This document shows, in pieces, positions 12,860 through 24,223 of a stretch of 64,000 nucleotides of DNA. Source of the stretch: Manis javanica. Taxonomy: Eukaryota; Chordata; Mammalia; Pholidota; Manidae. The notes below the pieces were generated by a model that was given only the letters and a program-made list of their open reading frames with translations, was not told where the DNA came from and did no database searches. The stretch is taken from positions 12,426,001-12,490,000 of the forward strand of contig NC_133158.1 of NCBI RefSeq assembly GCF_040802235.1. The letters are read 5' to 3'. A program made the position numbers and the translations under genes. Position 1 is the stretch's first letter; each line of letters opens with the position of its first letter.

Positions 12860-13015
12860 GTTAGACCAGGAATTAGCAAACTTTAATATGCATGACTCTC
12901 CTGTGGATTTGTTAAAATGCAGATTTGATTTTGTAGGTCTAAGATAAGGCCTGAAATTCTGCATTTCTGATAAGTTCCCAGGTTATCCTGATAATGTTGG
13001 TCCTTGGATCACCCT
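12860..13015 (+). repeat. MER5-group MITE
   Basis: 'gcaaactttaatatgcatgac', 'ttttgtaggtctaagataaggcc', 'gcatttctgataagttcccagg' and 'gttggtccttggatcacc' follow the MER5A order. Confidence 0.75.
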
Positions 13016-13039
13016 ACGAGTCACAAGTGTGTAGAACTG

Positions 13040-13275
13040 TGCATTAATTGAGAGCACTGGCTTCGGTATAGGACATTCTTGGGTTCTGCCAAGGGAATCC
13101 ATTGTGACCTTAAGCAAGCTAGTTAATTGTTGTGGGCCTTGGCTTCCATCTGGTAAACAGGACAGCAGCCCTTCTCCTAGCTTTGTTGTGATGATTCAAT
13201 GAAATAATGCCTGCAAAGTGATCAGCATGGTGCCTGACACATAGGGATCAATGAATACCATCAATATTATTATTA
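13040..13275 (+). repeat. MIR SINE, nearly full length
   Basis: 'gagagcactggcttcgg' is followed by 'gtgaccttaagcaagctagtta', 'gatgattcaatgaaataatg' and 'ggtgcctgacacatagg', ending in ATT repeats, as in MIR. Confidence 0.8.
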
Positions 13276-13651
13276 TAATGCTCCTGGACAGCACTTTTCA
13301 AAGGTTGATGATGTGTGAGTCCCTTACATCAGAAATCCCTGTACTAAATATATGGATTTCTGGATCCGCAAGGTATCTAATGAAACAGGAACTCCAAGAT
13401 AGAGCGCAGTAAGTGGTATTTTTAGTAAGCTTTGCAGAGGAATCTGATGCAAAAGGTGAGGGATCTCACATCCTAAGCATGGAGAACAGACAGCTACAGC
13501 CATGAAAAGACAGATGAGCAAGAGAGAAAAGGGAAGAATAGTATGAAGTCAACCTGAAGATGCTGAACAGTAATCTGAGGACAACTGACTTGTTCATATT
13601 CACTAATCATTAGGCTACAGAAAGAATAAGAGAGAGAAACATGGGACTTAC

Positions 13652-13746
13652 CTTAACTATAGAACTCGAACCTCCAGGCCAGTTCCAGAGGATGGAGTAC
13701 ATTTCCCACAGTAACCACCACATTTCCCAATGACTCGGGTACCATC
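13652..13746 (-). CDS. ADAMTS9: ADAMTS9 last coding exon: end of the GON domain, stop and first 5 nt of 3' UTR
   Basis: This is a 95-base exon with acceptor TTTGCAG. It codes for the final 29 residues, [16 protein letters not shown] then [13 protein letters not shown], and a TAG at 13657-13659. Four closely spaced cysteines end the GON domain. Only TTAAG follows the stop before a near-perfect donor, GTAAGT, at 13646-13651. The boundary is therefore likely a real junction, which puts nearly the whole 3' UTR on another exon. The stop is too close to that junction to trigger nonsense-mediated decay under the 50-nt rule. If the donor is not used, the exon would instead run on as UTR. Confidence 0.95.
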
Positions 13747-13893
13747 CTGCAAAGAGAGGTATGGCTGATCTTAGACCATGTGCTTGGTTAATGTTTCTAG
13801 GCCTTTCAGTGGCTTTTTGGGAAATCATTCTTGCATGCACAGTAGGTAGGCCTCTGAATAAAAGCAGAGCTCAATATCCTTCTATGGTTTAAA

Positions 13894-16188
13894 GAGGGGT
13901 TGAAAAACTATGGTCTGTAGACCCACTCCAGCCCCATCACCTGTTTCTGTGTGGCCCACAAACCTAAAATAGTGTTTACATTTTAATTGGTTAAGAAGAT
14001 ATGCAAATTATATGACATTCAAATCTCAGTGTCCATAAAAAAGTTTTATTGGCACAAAGCCACTAGTATCTGCAGCTGCTTTATGCTACAACAGCAGGGC
14101 TGAGTATTGTAACAGGTCTCAGTGCTTCATACTGCTACTGAGAACCCTAAAAATCTCAGTGACACAGTTTTAACTTGGTAGTGGTCTTACTGCCATGCAT
14201 ACTGCTGTATCACAACATTTTGTTTCACTTTTTAAATACCATTACATACTATCATGTCACAACAAGAAGAGAAAAGTAGACTTTGAAAGTTGCACTTTTA
14301 AGACACAAAGTGGTGTGTGGGTTATTCTAGTATCAAATTTAGGTGACAAAGCGTTGCGCTTATCATAAGGTGATACTGGGGTAAAAGAATACAGTATATA
14401 CCAACATTACCAAAGTTATCATTCATCCCAATATTACCAACTCACAGGAAAGCAATCATCAGAAACTTAGAAAATTTAAAACAGTATCCCACCATAACAT
14501 AATTTCTTCATAAAAAGAAAACAATGAAAATGATTAAGTTTTCAAGTGCCTCATTTGTGTGCCAAGCAAGCAAAAAAGGTTACCCATGGTGAGTTAATGA
14601 AATCTTATTTCATTTAACAGCTGAAGAAATGCTTCAAGAGAAAACAAACTTGTTTAAAACTAGTATCATTTTGGCAAGAACTATAGCTCAAAAGATTAAT
14701 GACATTGGAAGCAACATTGATAATCAATTAAAAAACAAGGCCAACATTTCTGAATAGCTTTCTTTGGCTCTTGATGAATTGAAAGATATTATTGAAACTA
14801 AAAGTTGTTATCTATTTGAGGAGACAATGCCAAGCCTGATGTGACTGAAGAATTAGCTTCTATGAGTAGTCTGGATGGAACAAGTTCAGACAAGAAATTT
14901 CAAAGAGGTTGAGAAAACGCTGACGCAGAAGAGCTGAAGTGGAATCTGCTAAGATGTGCTGACAACTGATAGTGGTAAAAAATATGTGGGAGCAGAAAAA
15001 GCTATAGTTGGTGAAATTTACAAAGCTTCTGAAATGTTAAGATGTTTAAGGACTATGGTTATTTATCATATTAGTCATCAGCAGATGCTTTGTGGAAAAC
15101 ATTCAGATCTATCCGGTGATACAGAGCCAGTAGTGTCAATGATGAACATCTTTGCCTACTCTGTACTTAACCATCATCAGTTATGCAAAAGTTTTTGTCA
15201 AAACTAGAAGCTGAGTATCCTGACTTGTCCTACGATATAGCAGTTTAATAACTTAGTGGCTGTAATGTTTTATTGTGAATGTTTGAACTCAAGGCTGGGA
15301 TCAAATTTTTTCTGAACAAGAACTTGTCTCAATCACTGCAATTCAACAGTCAATGGCTTTGAAGATTAGCTTTTGATCCAGATTTGATAATATTTCTTAA
15401 TAAACTGACCTTAAAATTTCAAGGCAAAAGTGCCACTTATTGGCAGAACTTACACTGCGGTAAAGTAATTTCAATGACAACTAACATTGCTTGAATCATA
15501 AGTAGTAGTAAGCCACTTTATGTATTTCCCATTCCATTAAAAGTTAAAATAAGCTGTGTCTCCATTCCACATAAATATTTAGTGGATATATTTTCTGAGC
15601 TTCAGATGCAGTTCTAGCAGCATTTTTGGGACTTTGATGTAAGTGAGAAATTTCGTACTCAAAATCCATTTAATGAAGCAATTAATGAGATTCTGTCTCA
15701 CCTTCAATTGCAAGTGATTAATCTGCAAGGTAATGGCATGCTAAAAGGCAAATGTCAGCAGAAAAATCTAATAGAACTCTATAAATGCTTGCCAATGCAT
15801 GAGTATGCTTAATTAAAATTATATGGGTGTGGACCAAATCAGTGTTAGGGAATACCTATTTTGTAAAAATCTTTAAAAAGATGAAATACAGAAAATCTCA
15901 TCTCTGACAAGCATTAAGAGATAAACATTTATAATATATTTTGATAATAAAGAACACTAATTAAGCAAAATGTTATCTTCTCTCAACATTCCATTTTTCT
16001 CATTGGTAGATCAGTATTACAGAAAACTGTACTCCATTACTATTACTATTTATATTAATAAAAGTTTTGTGTGGATTTTTCATTCTTGTCATATAAATAT
16101 ACACATAGTATCACTGATTTTTGCCTCTTGGCAAGCAGTCTGAAATATTTATTATCTGTTCCCTCATAAAAAAGTTTGCTGACCCCTG
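13894..16188 (+). mobile_element. hAT-Charlie DNA transposon with decayed transposase
   Basis: The ends match the Charlie terminal inverted repeats: GGGGTTGAAAAACTATGG at the start and AGTTTGCTGACCCCTG at the end. The inside carries a broken hAT transposase in plus orientation. Pieces visible are F-S-L-A-L-D-E near 14760 (the hAT 'ALDES' motif region) and an 83-codon open frame at 14956-15207 with L-T-T-D-S-G-K, R-C-L-R-T-M-V-I-Y-H-I-S-H-Q and S-V-L-N-H-H-Q. Stops and frameshifts elsewhere make it non-functional. It resembles the Charlie8 group, judged from memory. It lies antisense to ADAMTS9. Confidence 0.85.
14956..15207 (+). pseudogene. Surviving open segment of the Charlie transposase
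   Basis: This 83-codon frame lies in the middle of the transposon that starts at 13894. Its T-T-D-S-G and C-H/I-H-Q-like segments correspond to the central RNase H-like part of hAT transposases. Frames before and after it are closed by stops. The frame at about 14640-14760 reads in the same protein direction but is separated by stops and shifts. No sign of a host promoter or splice structure was seen, so it is best read as a fossil. Confidence 0.7.
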
Positions 16189-16204
16189 GTCAGTAGCCCT
16201 AAGT

Positions 16205-16650
16205 GGTCTGTCCCTTCCTGCCTCTCCAGATACCACCCTTTCCCTCTACCCACCATCTCTGCATTTCTTTGGGTTATTCTTCTGACATGCCCCTTACAAC
16301 ACAGGGACTTTGCACATGCTATTCCCTATATCTGTAATTCTCTTCCCTGCTCCTTTCCCTCTTCTGTGTACATGAATCACCCCAAGGTTTGACTGGTAAA
16401 TTCCTCAGAACCTACCCCAGGGACCACTTCATCTGAAATAGCTTCCTGACTTGGACACCTGCTTCACAGCAACCTGTGAAACTGAGTAAACCTTTCTTTA
16501 TGTTTAAGTTTTCCTGCTAGGATTTAAGCCCCATGGTGGCAAGGGGCAGTGTCTTGTTAAAATCCTAGGGTCTCTAGAACCTACCACAGTGTATGGCTCA
16601 ATTTGGTCCTAAAAACACATTTGTCAATGAATGAATGAACAAATGAAAGA
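16205..16650 (+). repeat. L2 LINE 3' part
   Basis: 'tttgcacatgctattcccta' and 'cctctagaacctaccacagtg'-like segments, then GAATGAATGAAC, give the L2 order and tail. Confidence 0.7.
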
Positions 16651-17369
16651 AGTTGAAGCTGAAGTTCCTGCTATTGACCTGCAATTCAGATTGCTCTTCT
16701 AATTAGTTTCTCCTGACACTTCACTGTACTATGAAGAGATCCTTGTTTAATTGTGGCATTATATCCACTGGGAAAATTCACTATGTCATATCAGCCACCC
16801 CCTACCCATCCACTCCTGCAAATGTTTGGCTTCTTAGATGTTTCACATTTCCCACTATTGGGAATAGTACTGTGCTGAGCTCTATTTGTGCAGCATTCAG
16901 GGTATCTTTGGGCTCCATTCCCAGAATTGGGTCAAAGGGCATGAAGATTTGGTTCACATGGCCCAAATATGAAAGTCTCTTGCAAATAATGGATAATTGT
17001 ATTTAAAAAAGAAGTAAATAAAAAACTTTTCCAACTTAACAAATAAAGAGAACAATATTGCTTGTTTGTTTCTTTCATTTAAAATGTGCATGCCTTTGAT
17101 TATGAGTGAGATTGAGTTGGGAAAGTGACTTTTGTCACCCTGCTTGGTCCTGGTTTTAGAAGCCCATGTTAGTTCTGGAGCTAGTCTGACACCACTAACT
17201 GGATTTGATGCCAGACCAACCTTCTATCCAGGAACCTTTTCCCTAAGCTTAAGTATTGGACTACTGGCCATAGGGATACCAACATTCTACAAGTATCTTC
17301 TGTTTCACTGAGGCTTAGGCTTTACCCAAACTCTCTCCTGAGTCAAACTGCCCAGCTTACACTGAATAT

Positions 17370-17535
17370 TTAAATAACCTCTTTAAACCACAGTTCCTGG
17401 TGCATCTGTGAGATGGGGATAATATTAGTCTCCCCTCATATGCTTTGGTAAACAAAAGGATGCATGTAAAGTGCTTGGCATAGTACTTATTCTAATGTAT
17501 ACACTCAATAAGTATCAGCTATTATTATCATAGAG
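17370..17535 (+). repeat. MIR SINE
   Basis: 'catctgtgagatggggataatatta', 'atgtaaagtgcttggcatagta' and an ATTATTAT end match MIR. Confidence 0.75.
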
Positions 17536-18112
17536 ATACTTTTATGTGTGGATCTCCATCACAGCCTCTTCTCATGGAGAAGATGAAAAGTCTGGGTAAT
17601 TATAAAATCACCAATAATGGTTTTGTATTGTTCACATTATTTCATTAATTTGGACTCTCTTACACAATTTCATTTAGATAAAGGCTGAGAGCTAAAACTT
17701 ATTTTACTACAAAATAAACATACTGAGAAAATGAATACCATAAACAAGATTGTCATGGAAAAAGTGCCTATTTCAGGAAAAAAAGGTATGTTTTCCAGTA
17801 TTTTAGCAGCACCCACTCCCATGTAATGAATCACCACTTGTGAATCACTTTTATTTCTTCATTAAAGCAAGTCCTCCAAAAGTCTCTTTTCAATGAATAT
17901 TTTGTTAGCCTAGTTTGAGCTACTGTATATAATTAAAATGAGTGGCCCTTTGTTCCATAAAGAATAATTTTTATTTCATATGTTTTATTGATTTCTTTGT
18001 TTTTCTCAGTCAGTATGACTAAGGCAGGTTGTCTCCTATGATTTTGGAAAGCTGTAATTGATTGAACTGTGCTTACTTACATTTCTCTGGAGTGTGTTGG
18101 TGGTGAAACTGC

Positions 18113-18147
<35 letters not shown>
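18113..18147. repeat. (TG)n microsatellite
   Basis: About 17 TG units lie roughly 30 bases before the left arm of the inverted repeat. Confidence 0.95.
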
Positions 18148-18149
<2 letters not shown>

Positions 18150-18175
18150 AAACTACATATAACTATATATACACT

Positions 18176-18360
18176 GAGGCACAGGGGACACTCCCTTGGC
18201 CCAAGGATGGACTTCTAGGCAAATACTTTATCTGCACATGCTGGGCCCAGGGGCTAATGGGTTTCTACTCTGCTTGTGTGTGAGAAGCACACAGACAGAA
18301 AGGGGAGCACGGCCCACATGTTGAAATCCCAGAAGAAATGTTGCAATTCTGAGCCCTCTG
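18176..18360 (+). repeat. Left arm of a large inverted repeat
   Basis: This arm of about 185 bases is the reverse complement of 19029-19212 at roughly 90% identity by eye. It starts GAGGCACAGGGGACACTC and ends CAATTCTGAGCCCTCTG. It does not match a repeat family that I know. Confidence 0.9.
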
Positions 18361-18540
18361 ATACACACTGTCTAATTTCTATAGGAAGGTAAAAAATAAA
18401 CAGTGCACATATGTAAAATGCCATTTGACTCTACTGGTCTGTAGTATGATTTTTATATTTGGTGGATAGTTGATTTTCCTAAGTGAACTGTGGGTTAGGA
18501 GGCAGTCCTGGGGGATGAATGAGAGTTGACTTTGTGCTAT

Positions 18541-18541
18541 G

Positions 18542-18591
<50 letters not shown>
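18541..18591. repeat. (CA)n microsatellite
   Basis: About 23 CA units preceded by GTGCGCGCAC lie inside the spacer of the inverted repeat. Confidence 0.95.
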
Positions 18592-18592
<1 letters not shown>

Positions 18593-19028
18593 CATTATTT
18601 GTCCTGTGTTCCCTTAACCCCACTGGTTCTAAGTCATCTGAAAGATAAAAACTAAGCCCATCTCCTCTATGGTAATACAACTTTCATTAAATTTTAATTC
18701 CAAAGCAATTCGATTTACAGATCTTCCCCCAGCACAAGGAATGCCCAGTAGGTCCTAAGGCCAGGCAGCCAGGACTAGAATCACAGGTCCCCGCTGATCC
18801 TGCAAATCCCCAGACATGCAAAGTGCACACCTCTCCCATCAGGCCTGAAGGGGATCTCGCTGTACTCTCTCTGGCTCTGAAGGCCATTCCAGAACCTTCT
18901 CCAGAACAGAGGATGACATAGCAACTCTGAGAGCAGGCATGCAAGGCTCAGGGGGCTTCTGGATGGGCTGAGGGTGCTCTCCCATACTGAGAACATTTGT
19001 GAGTTGAGGGTGCACAGAATGTCTCTGG

Positions 19029-19212
19029 CAGAGGGCTCAGAATTGTAACATTTTCTATGGGATTTCACACGTGGGCCATGCTCCCCTTTCTGTATGTGTG
19101 CTTCTCACACACAAGCAGAATAGAAACCCACTAGCCCCTGGGCCCAGCAGGTGCAGATAAAATATTTGCCTTCAAGTCCATCCTTGGGCTAAGGGGGTGT
19201 CCCACGTGCCTC
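19029..19212 (-). repeat. Right arm of the large inverted repeat
   Basis: This is the reverse complement of 18176-18360, with a 668-base spacer between the arms. Position pairs sum to 37388 or 37389 throughout, so the arms are nearly free of indels. Confidence 0.9.
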
Positions 19213-19469
19213 CCTCTGGTTGGGGTGGGGCCCACAAGGACGAAACACATGCAGCAATGTGGGTCGCAGCCTGGCCCAGGCGCAGTTGTCCATCTGAAGC
19301 AGGCCTGTATCCTTTATCACCTTGGCCAGCTTCCTCACCCTCTGGCAAGCGTCAGGGCTGTAAATATTGTAACCCTAACAGCCATGCCTCTGGATTATCT
19401 GCTGTTGATAGGGTTTTACCTCCCTGACTCACCTGTGCTCCACAAGAAGGCAATGGGATAAGGGCCACC

Positions 19470-19600
19470 AGCATCCCCAGGCTATGGATGAGGAAACTGG
19501 GGCCCCATGAGAAGTTAAATAACCTGCCCCAGATGTCAAAGTTAGTAAGTGCGTGCTCACGCAACCTGACTTGAAGGTCTGTGTGCTTACCCTCTATCCT
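19470..19600 (-). repeat. MIR SINE, reverse
   Basis: 'ggatgaggaaactggggcccc', 'taaataacctgccccagatg' and a divergent cysteine-box end match reversed MIR. Confidence 0.75.
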
Positions 19601-20267
19601 CCGCAGTCACTGTGGTGGGCTTTCAGCTCAGCACCCAGGCCTGGGCCTGCTGCTGGCTGGGCAGACTGGGTCCATCACCGAGACAGTGTCAGGCCCCTAC
19701 CCTTTACCCGCTTTCTCAAATTACCCTCCCAAGACTTTGAGGAGAAGGCTAAAGCAATGGAATTTAATGCACATAAACTGCCCAATAAATAGTAGCTATT
19801 TCAATTATAAAAATAATTATTTCAGTAATTAATAATAAGAGAATTCTCACACAGGGAGCCCACGGTGAACCTGACACAGAGACTTATTCTTACCAGTTTT
19901 TGTCCTGATGGAGAAAAGCACCCCTGCCTCCCAGCAATTTGGGCAATTCAGCTTTGCCCTGAAGGACTAGAGTTTTCCTTGAGTTTTGCTTGGGGTAAAC
20001 ATTTTATTGCCAGGCAGGTTTGGGAAATTGGGGAACGATTATCTGAGGGCTGAGCCAGAGTGGAACTGTTTGGAGAGGAGAGGGTATGACCGGCCAGGAT
20101 CTGAGCACTGCAGAGACGGGGCCTCAGCCCTCAGGGGCAAGAAGCTGGTAGGCGGTGGTGGGAGCACCACACTGCAGATTTCCAGTGTGTTCCGTGGAAC
20201 AGGGGTAATTTGGGGAAATGAAAAGGTGTGATTTTGAAAAGAAATTTCTGCGGTGGGTGTAACATAG

Positions 20268-20345
20268 GTCAGTGGTTCTCAAAATGTGACCCCAGGCCAG
20301 GGATATCAGCATTGCCCAGGAAATTGTTGGAAATGTACATTATGG
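20268..20345 (+). repeat. MER5-group MITE fragment
   Basis: GGTCAGTGGTTCTCAAAATG starts the copy, followed by 'tatcagcattgcccagg'. Confidence 0.6.
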
Positions 20346-21314
20346 GCCCCTCTCCAGCCTGGCTGTATGGTTATCCCAACCACAGTAAACTGGTATCATA
20401 AGGGTAATTAGCAAACGAATGTCTATTGTGACTTTTTGAGAAGGAAATAAAATATACATTTTTCCCCAAAATGTCTTTGGACAGAGGCCTGTTTTCATGG
20501 AGCATCCTTAAGGGATGCTGCTCTGTGGACGGCACAGCACATTGAGCCCCTAGAGCAGCATTTCTTGGGGCTGCCAGGAACTAGAGAGGGCTTGGTCCTG
20601 GTTCCTGGGGATTCATAAAGGAGAGCTTGACAGATGCTTGAGGTCAATTTTGAGCTCAGGCTTTCTGAGCTATCACAGAACACCAATGTGAAAAAAAAAA
20701 ATGCTGTCAAAAAGTTGTCAAACAAACAACGGGCCCCTCAGACTTTGAAAACAGCCCAAAGATACTGACAGGGCAGCTACCCTCCTCTCCATTAGGTGGC
20801 ACTCCTGGCTGTAATCATTTTTAGTTTCTGTGTGAAAACTGCAATATTGACACTGGCTAACAGAACTGAAGTTCAGGTTACACAATTTACATAGATGGTT
20901 TCCTATGTATTCATGTTTTACGTCCAACCATGCTTTGGGCAATTTTCTTTTGTTCCTCTGGGTCACTGAAACATAATTATGAACACTGGAGGGTAATGGT
21001 AGGAAAGAACATCATAATTTGGGGGTGCATTCTAAAGCACATATGTGCTCTCAGTCATCTTTACTCCTTTCAGCACAAGGGGGAATATTTAATGATTAAT
21101 TTAGAAGCAATCACTGTGACCATTTAATCAGATTTGAGGTAGCTGATTGGGCTTAGAGAAAAGAGGCAGCAAGATAGTTTTTTCAAAGACACTGATTTAA
21201 TCCTGGCAGCTAATAAACAGGGTTCATTCTGAGTTTCCCCAGGGAAGTCATCTCAGTGGGATGTTTCTTTCCTTCCTGGGGAAGCAAGTTGAACTTCTTT
21301 ATATTCGGACTTTG

Positions 21315-21497
21315 ATAGGATTTAGCAAGATACAGGACACCCAGTCAGATGAGAATTTCAGAAAAACAATGAATATTTTCATAGAATAAGTAGGTCCCAT
21401 GCAATGTTGAAGACATGCTCATAGTAAAAATTACTCCCCATTTATCTGAAATTCAAATTTAACTGGGCATCCTGTATTTCATCTGGCAACCCTGCTT
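21315..21497. repeat. Palindromic MITE
   Basis: The halves are reverse complements: 'gatacaggacacccagtcaga' at the left and 'taactgggcatcctgtattt' at the right, with 'gaatttcag' and 'ctgaaattc' inside. This is a known mammalian palindromic DNA transposon type; I am unsure of its MER number. Confidence 0.7.
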
Positions 21498-21689
21498 TGG
21501 GACAACACCCCTGTTCCCAGCTCTCTTCTCCTTTTTCCTTCCCTTCACACATTTCTGAGAAGACCCTGACTCAGGGACCCTGACTGCAGCAGGACTGGGT
21601 CCACAAGCCATAGTATGGTGACCTGTTTGTCCACGGGTCAGGCTCCTATCCCACATTCTCAGAACTTCTGCAGGAAAGCTGTGACAGAC

Positions 21690-22020
21690 GGCAGTTTCTG
21701 CCCTGACTGTACATTCAAATCACCTGGGGCGTTTACACTGTACCCCTGTCTCAGAGACTCCCATTCGGGGTGTCTGGCTGGGACCTGACCACATGCCTTT
21801 CCAGGGTGCTTCTCCCAGATGGTTTTAATGCACACCCGGACTGAGAAACACTACACAGACCCATGCTGCTCAGACTCTACTGTGCTCACGAACCGCATGC
21901 AGACCTGGCCCAGCCACAGAGCCTCACTCAGATGCGCTAGGGCCCCAGAAACGGAGTTTTCAACAAGCTCCCACGTGATGCTGATGCTCTCTGTGGATAA
22001 TGTCTTGAGTAGCAAGATTT
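21690..22020 (+). repeat. Two adjacent MER5-group MITEs
   Basis: The first, about 21690-21855, runs through 'attcaaatcacctggggcg' to 'ctgagaaacacta'. The second, about 21858-22020, has 'ggccccagaaacggag' and 'acaagctcccacgtgatgctg'. Confidence 0.65.
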
Positions 22021-22560
22021 TAGAGCTAATTATTGGAGAATCCATGAATGTTTCTCTAACTCTATGGAAACTTGACCTGGCAAGTTATCCCTTTCTTCCA
22101 ACCCTTCCATATTTTCATATAATACAAAAATGAAATCGTATTTCATTTTTACTTAAAAAACAACCAAAAAAAAAAAATTTTCATTTTCCCTAAGTTCACA
22201 GAAGCGTATCTCTTGGCTAACTGCAAGGTGCCTGAGCCACACCCGCTCTTAGAGGCTTCTGACAGCTTGCAGCGTCCTGGTTCGGCTTCCTTCTAAGTAC
22301 TTGGATGGTTAACAGATTCAGATCTTCGGGAAGAATCCACTAGAATGGAAGCAAGGTTCCCTCGACTCCACTCACATATATACCCTTCACCTTTGATTTC
22401 CTTCTTTAATTTTCTTCCTGACACTTTAGAAAATGGTTTGAGGAAGTGGTCGAGCACATTCGTTTCTTTAGCACCACCACCACAAAGGGTGGAAGGGACG
22501 AAAGAAGGCAAAAAAAGAAAAGAAAACAAAACCCATTCCCCAACCAATCTGTAATCTTAC

Positions 22561-22665
22561 CGGAGACTTCTTAATGTCTGAGACGGCGTAATTCCCCTGT
22601 GATATCCACCTGGCAGATTCAGTTAAAGACAGGCCAGTTCCATAAAGGTTGATACTAAAACGACC
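22561..22665 (-). CDS. ADAMTS9: ADAMTS9 exon: GON domain, fifth exon
   Basis: This is a 105-base exon of 35 codons, phase 0 at both ends. The acceptor reads ATTCCAG and the donor GTAAGA at 22555-22560. It encodes [14 protein letters not shown], then [19 protein letters not shown]. This is the most strongly conserved stretch of the GON domain that I recognise. It is separated from the last coding exon by an 8.8 kb intron that holds a decayed DNA transposon and a large inverted repeat. Confidence 0.96.
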
Positions 22666-22829
22666 CTGGAATAAATGGCCAATGAAAACGATTTTTAGTT
22701 CATGTGATGTCCCAAGCAAACACCACACAATAAAAGCAACCTTTGAAAGGATATTAATTCATTAAGAAAGCTGCTAATAATTGAGGGCTTTTTTAGGGGG
22801 AAGGAGCATCTGGGTCAGATGATGACATG

Positions 22830-22985
22830 CATCATTTAATCCATTCTTGCAGAAGGTCTATGAAGGGAGTTTTCTTTACAGATGGGGAAACTGAGGCCCT
22901 GAAGAAGTGATTAACTTCTTTAGGCTACAGAGAAAGTCCAACTCATATTTTCCTGACTTCAAAGTCCTCGCTCTCAACCACCGCC
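22830..22985 (-). repeat. MIR SINE, reverse
   Basis: 'cagatggggaaactgaggccc' and 'ctcgctctcaacc' match reversed MIR. Confidence 0.75.
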
Positions 22986-23549
22986 ATTTCTAAGACAGCA
23001 ATCCTGATGTTGCTCACAATTATCAGATTCCTTCAGGAACAAAATGCCACAGTGTAATTTTTCTAACAAGTTCTAGCTGCCAAAGCTTCCTGGGTTTTCG
23101 GCTCCCCGCGGGGCCGGGCACTCAGTGTACTAAACTCAGCAGGGCGTGACTTCAAAGCAGAGGCGCTTCTGGGGAGCGGCCAGCAGAGGGCACGCCCGGC
23201 CTGCTCTAGACCTGCGGCCCCTTCGGGCCGAGGTGACCCGCATCTCCTCAACCTGCTCCAGAATACAGTCTGAACAGGGCTGCGGGTTTCTGTATTTATT
23301 TCTAAGGAGCCGGTGCAGTAAAGCTGAGTGCTGTCCCCATCTCTCTCTGTTTTTCCTTGTTCTTTCAAAAATGACTCCACGAGGTATCTGAAATAGTTCC
23401 TTGTGGCTCCCTACTCCACAATGAGCATTTCCACAATTAAAAATGTTCTGCATGAACATGCTCACAGTGCGAGCATCCTTTCAGAACCTCACAGTCAAGA
23501 ACTTTGTCAAAAGAATCTTAATACAGCAAAGGGGGGAGCAGTGAGGGGC

Positions 23550-23765
23550 AGGCTCATAGCCAGTCAGACCTAAGTATAAATTCAGCTCTTTCACCCCCAA
23601 TGAGATCCTGGGCAGATTTTTTTAGCCTCTCAGAACCTCAGTTTGTCCATCTGTAAAATGATAGGTAAAACAGTATGCCCGCAGGGTTTTGTAGTGAGGA
23701 CTAAATGAAATTAGTCAAGCAGCCTCTGGCTGGTACCTAGCAGATACTCAAAAACACTGATAGAA
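23550..23765 (+). repeat. MIR SINE
   Basis: 'tcagtttgtccatctgtaaaatgat', 'gtgaggactaaatgaaatta' and 'agatactcaaaaac' follow MIR order. Confidence 0.8.
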
Positions 23766-24094
23766 GTCCTGCATTTTTAATTATTTTCTAAGTCTTAGTT
23801 TTCTCTCTCCAATAAGCTCATTGTAGGGAGGGAACTGGTACTGCTTTATTTCTACCCATATGGTTTGTAAAATATGACTCGCCCCTTGATAGATTCTTAG
23901 TAAATACTCTATCCTAGCTTGGCCATTAAGACTTCCAGCACAAGGTATAACCTGCAGGTTTCTTCCATGTCAGTTCCATAAATGTTTACGAACCAGAGAT
24001 TATAAGCCTTTCAGAACCTGAGAGTCCACATCTGCAAACAGAGAACAAACAGGATGCCTACTCATAAAGGTGATGGGAGGGGTTGGTCTGGTCT

Positions 24095-24180
24095 ATGTCA
24101 GTGGGTCTCAATGCGACAATTCTGCCCCCGTGGGAAAGCTGGCAATATCCGTGGAGACATTTTTGATCATCACAACTGGT

Positions 24181-24223
<43 letters not shown>

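Larger units (their letters stand above)
11811..13651 (-). other. ADAMTS9: ADAMTS9 intron between the stop exon and the inferred UTR exon
   Basis: This intron of about 1.84 kb starts with GTAAGT (13646-13651) and would end at the AG at 11811-11812. It contains an MER5-like element, a MIR and an unnamed old repeat around 12180-12600. No open frame of interest was seen. Confidence 0.6.
13747..22560 (-). other. ADAMTS9: ADAMTS9 intron, 8.8 kb, between the last two coding exons
   Basis: The intron starts GTAAGA and ends TTTGCAG on the minus strand. It holds a 2.3 kb Charlie transposon (13894-16188), L2, MIR and MER5 pieces, two dinucleotide repeats, a large inverted repeat, and a palindromic MITE. 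Nothing recognisable lies at 16660-17360, 17540-18110, 19600-20260 and 20350-21310. Confidence 0.85.

Noticed and set aside
23146-23391. Small GC-richer patch as a possible CpG island or antisense promoter
   Set aside because: CpG density is raised only over about 150 bases around 23090-23240, and there is no TATA box, exon or transcript evidence.
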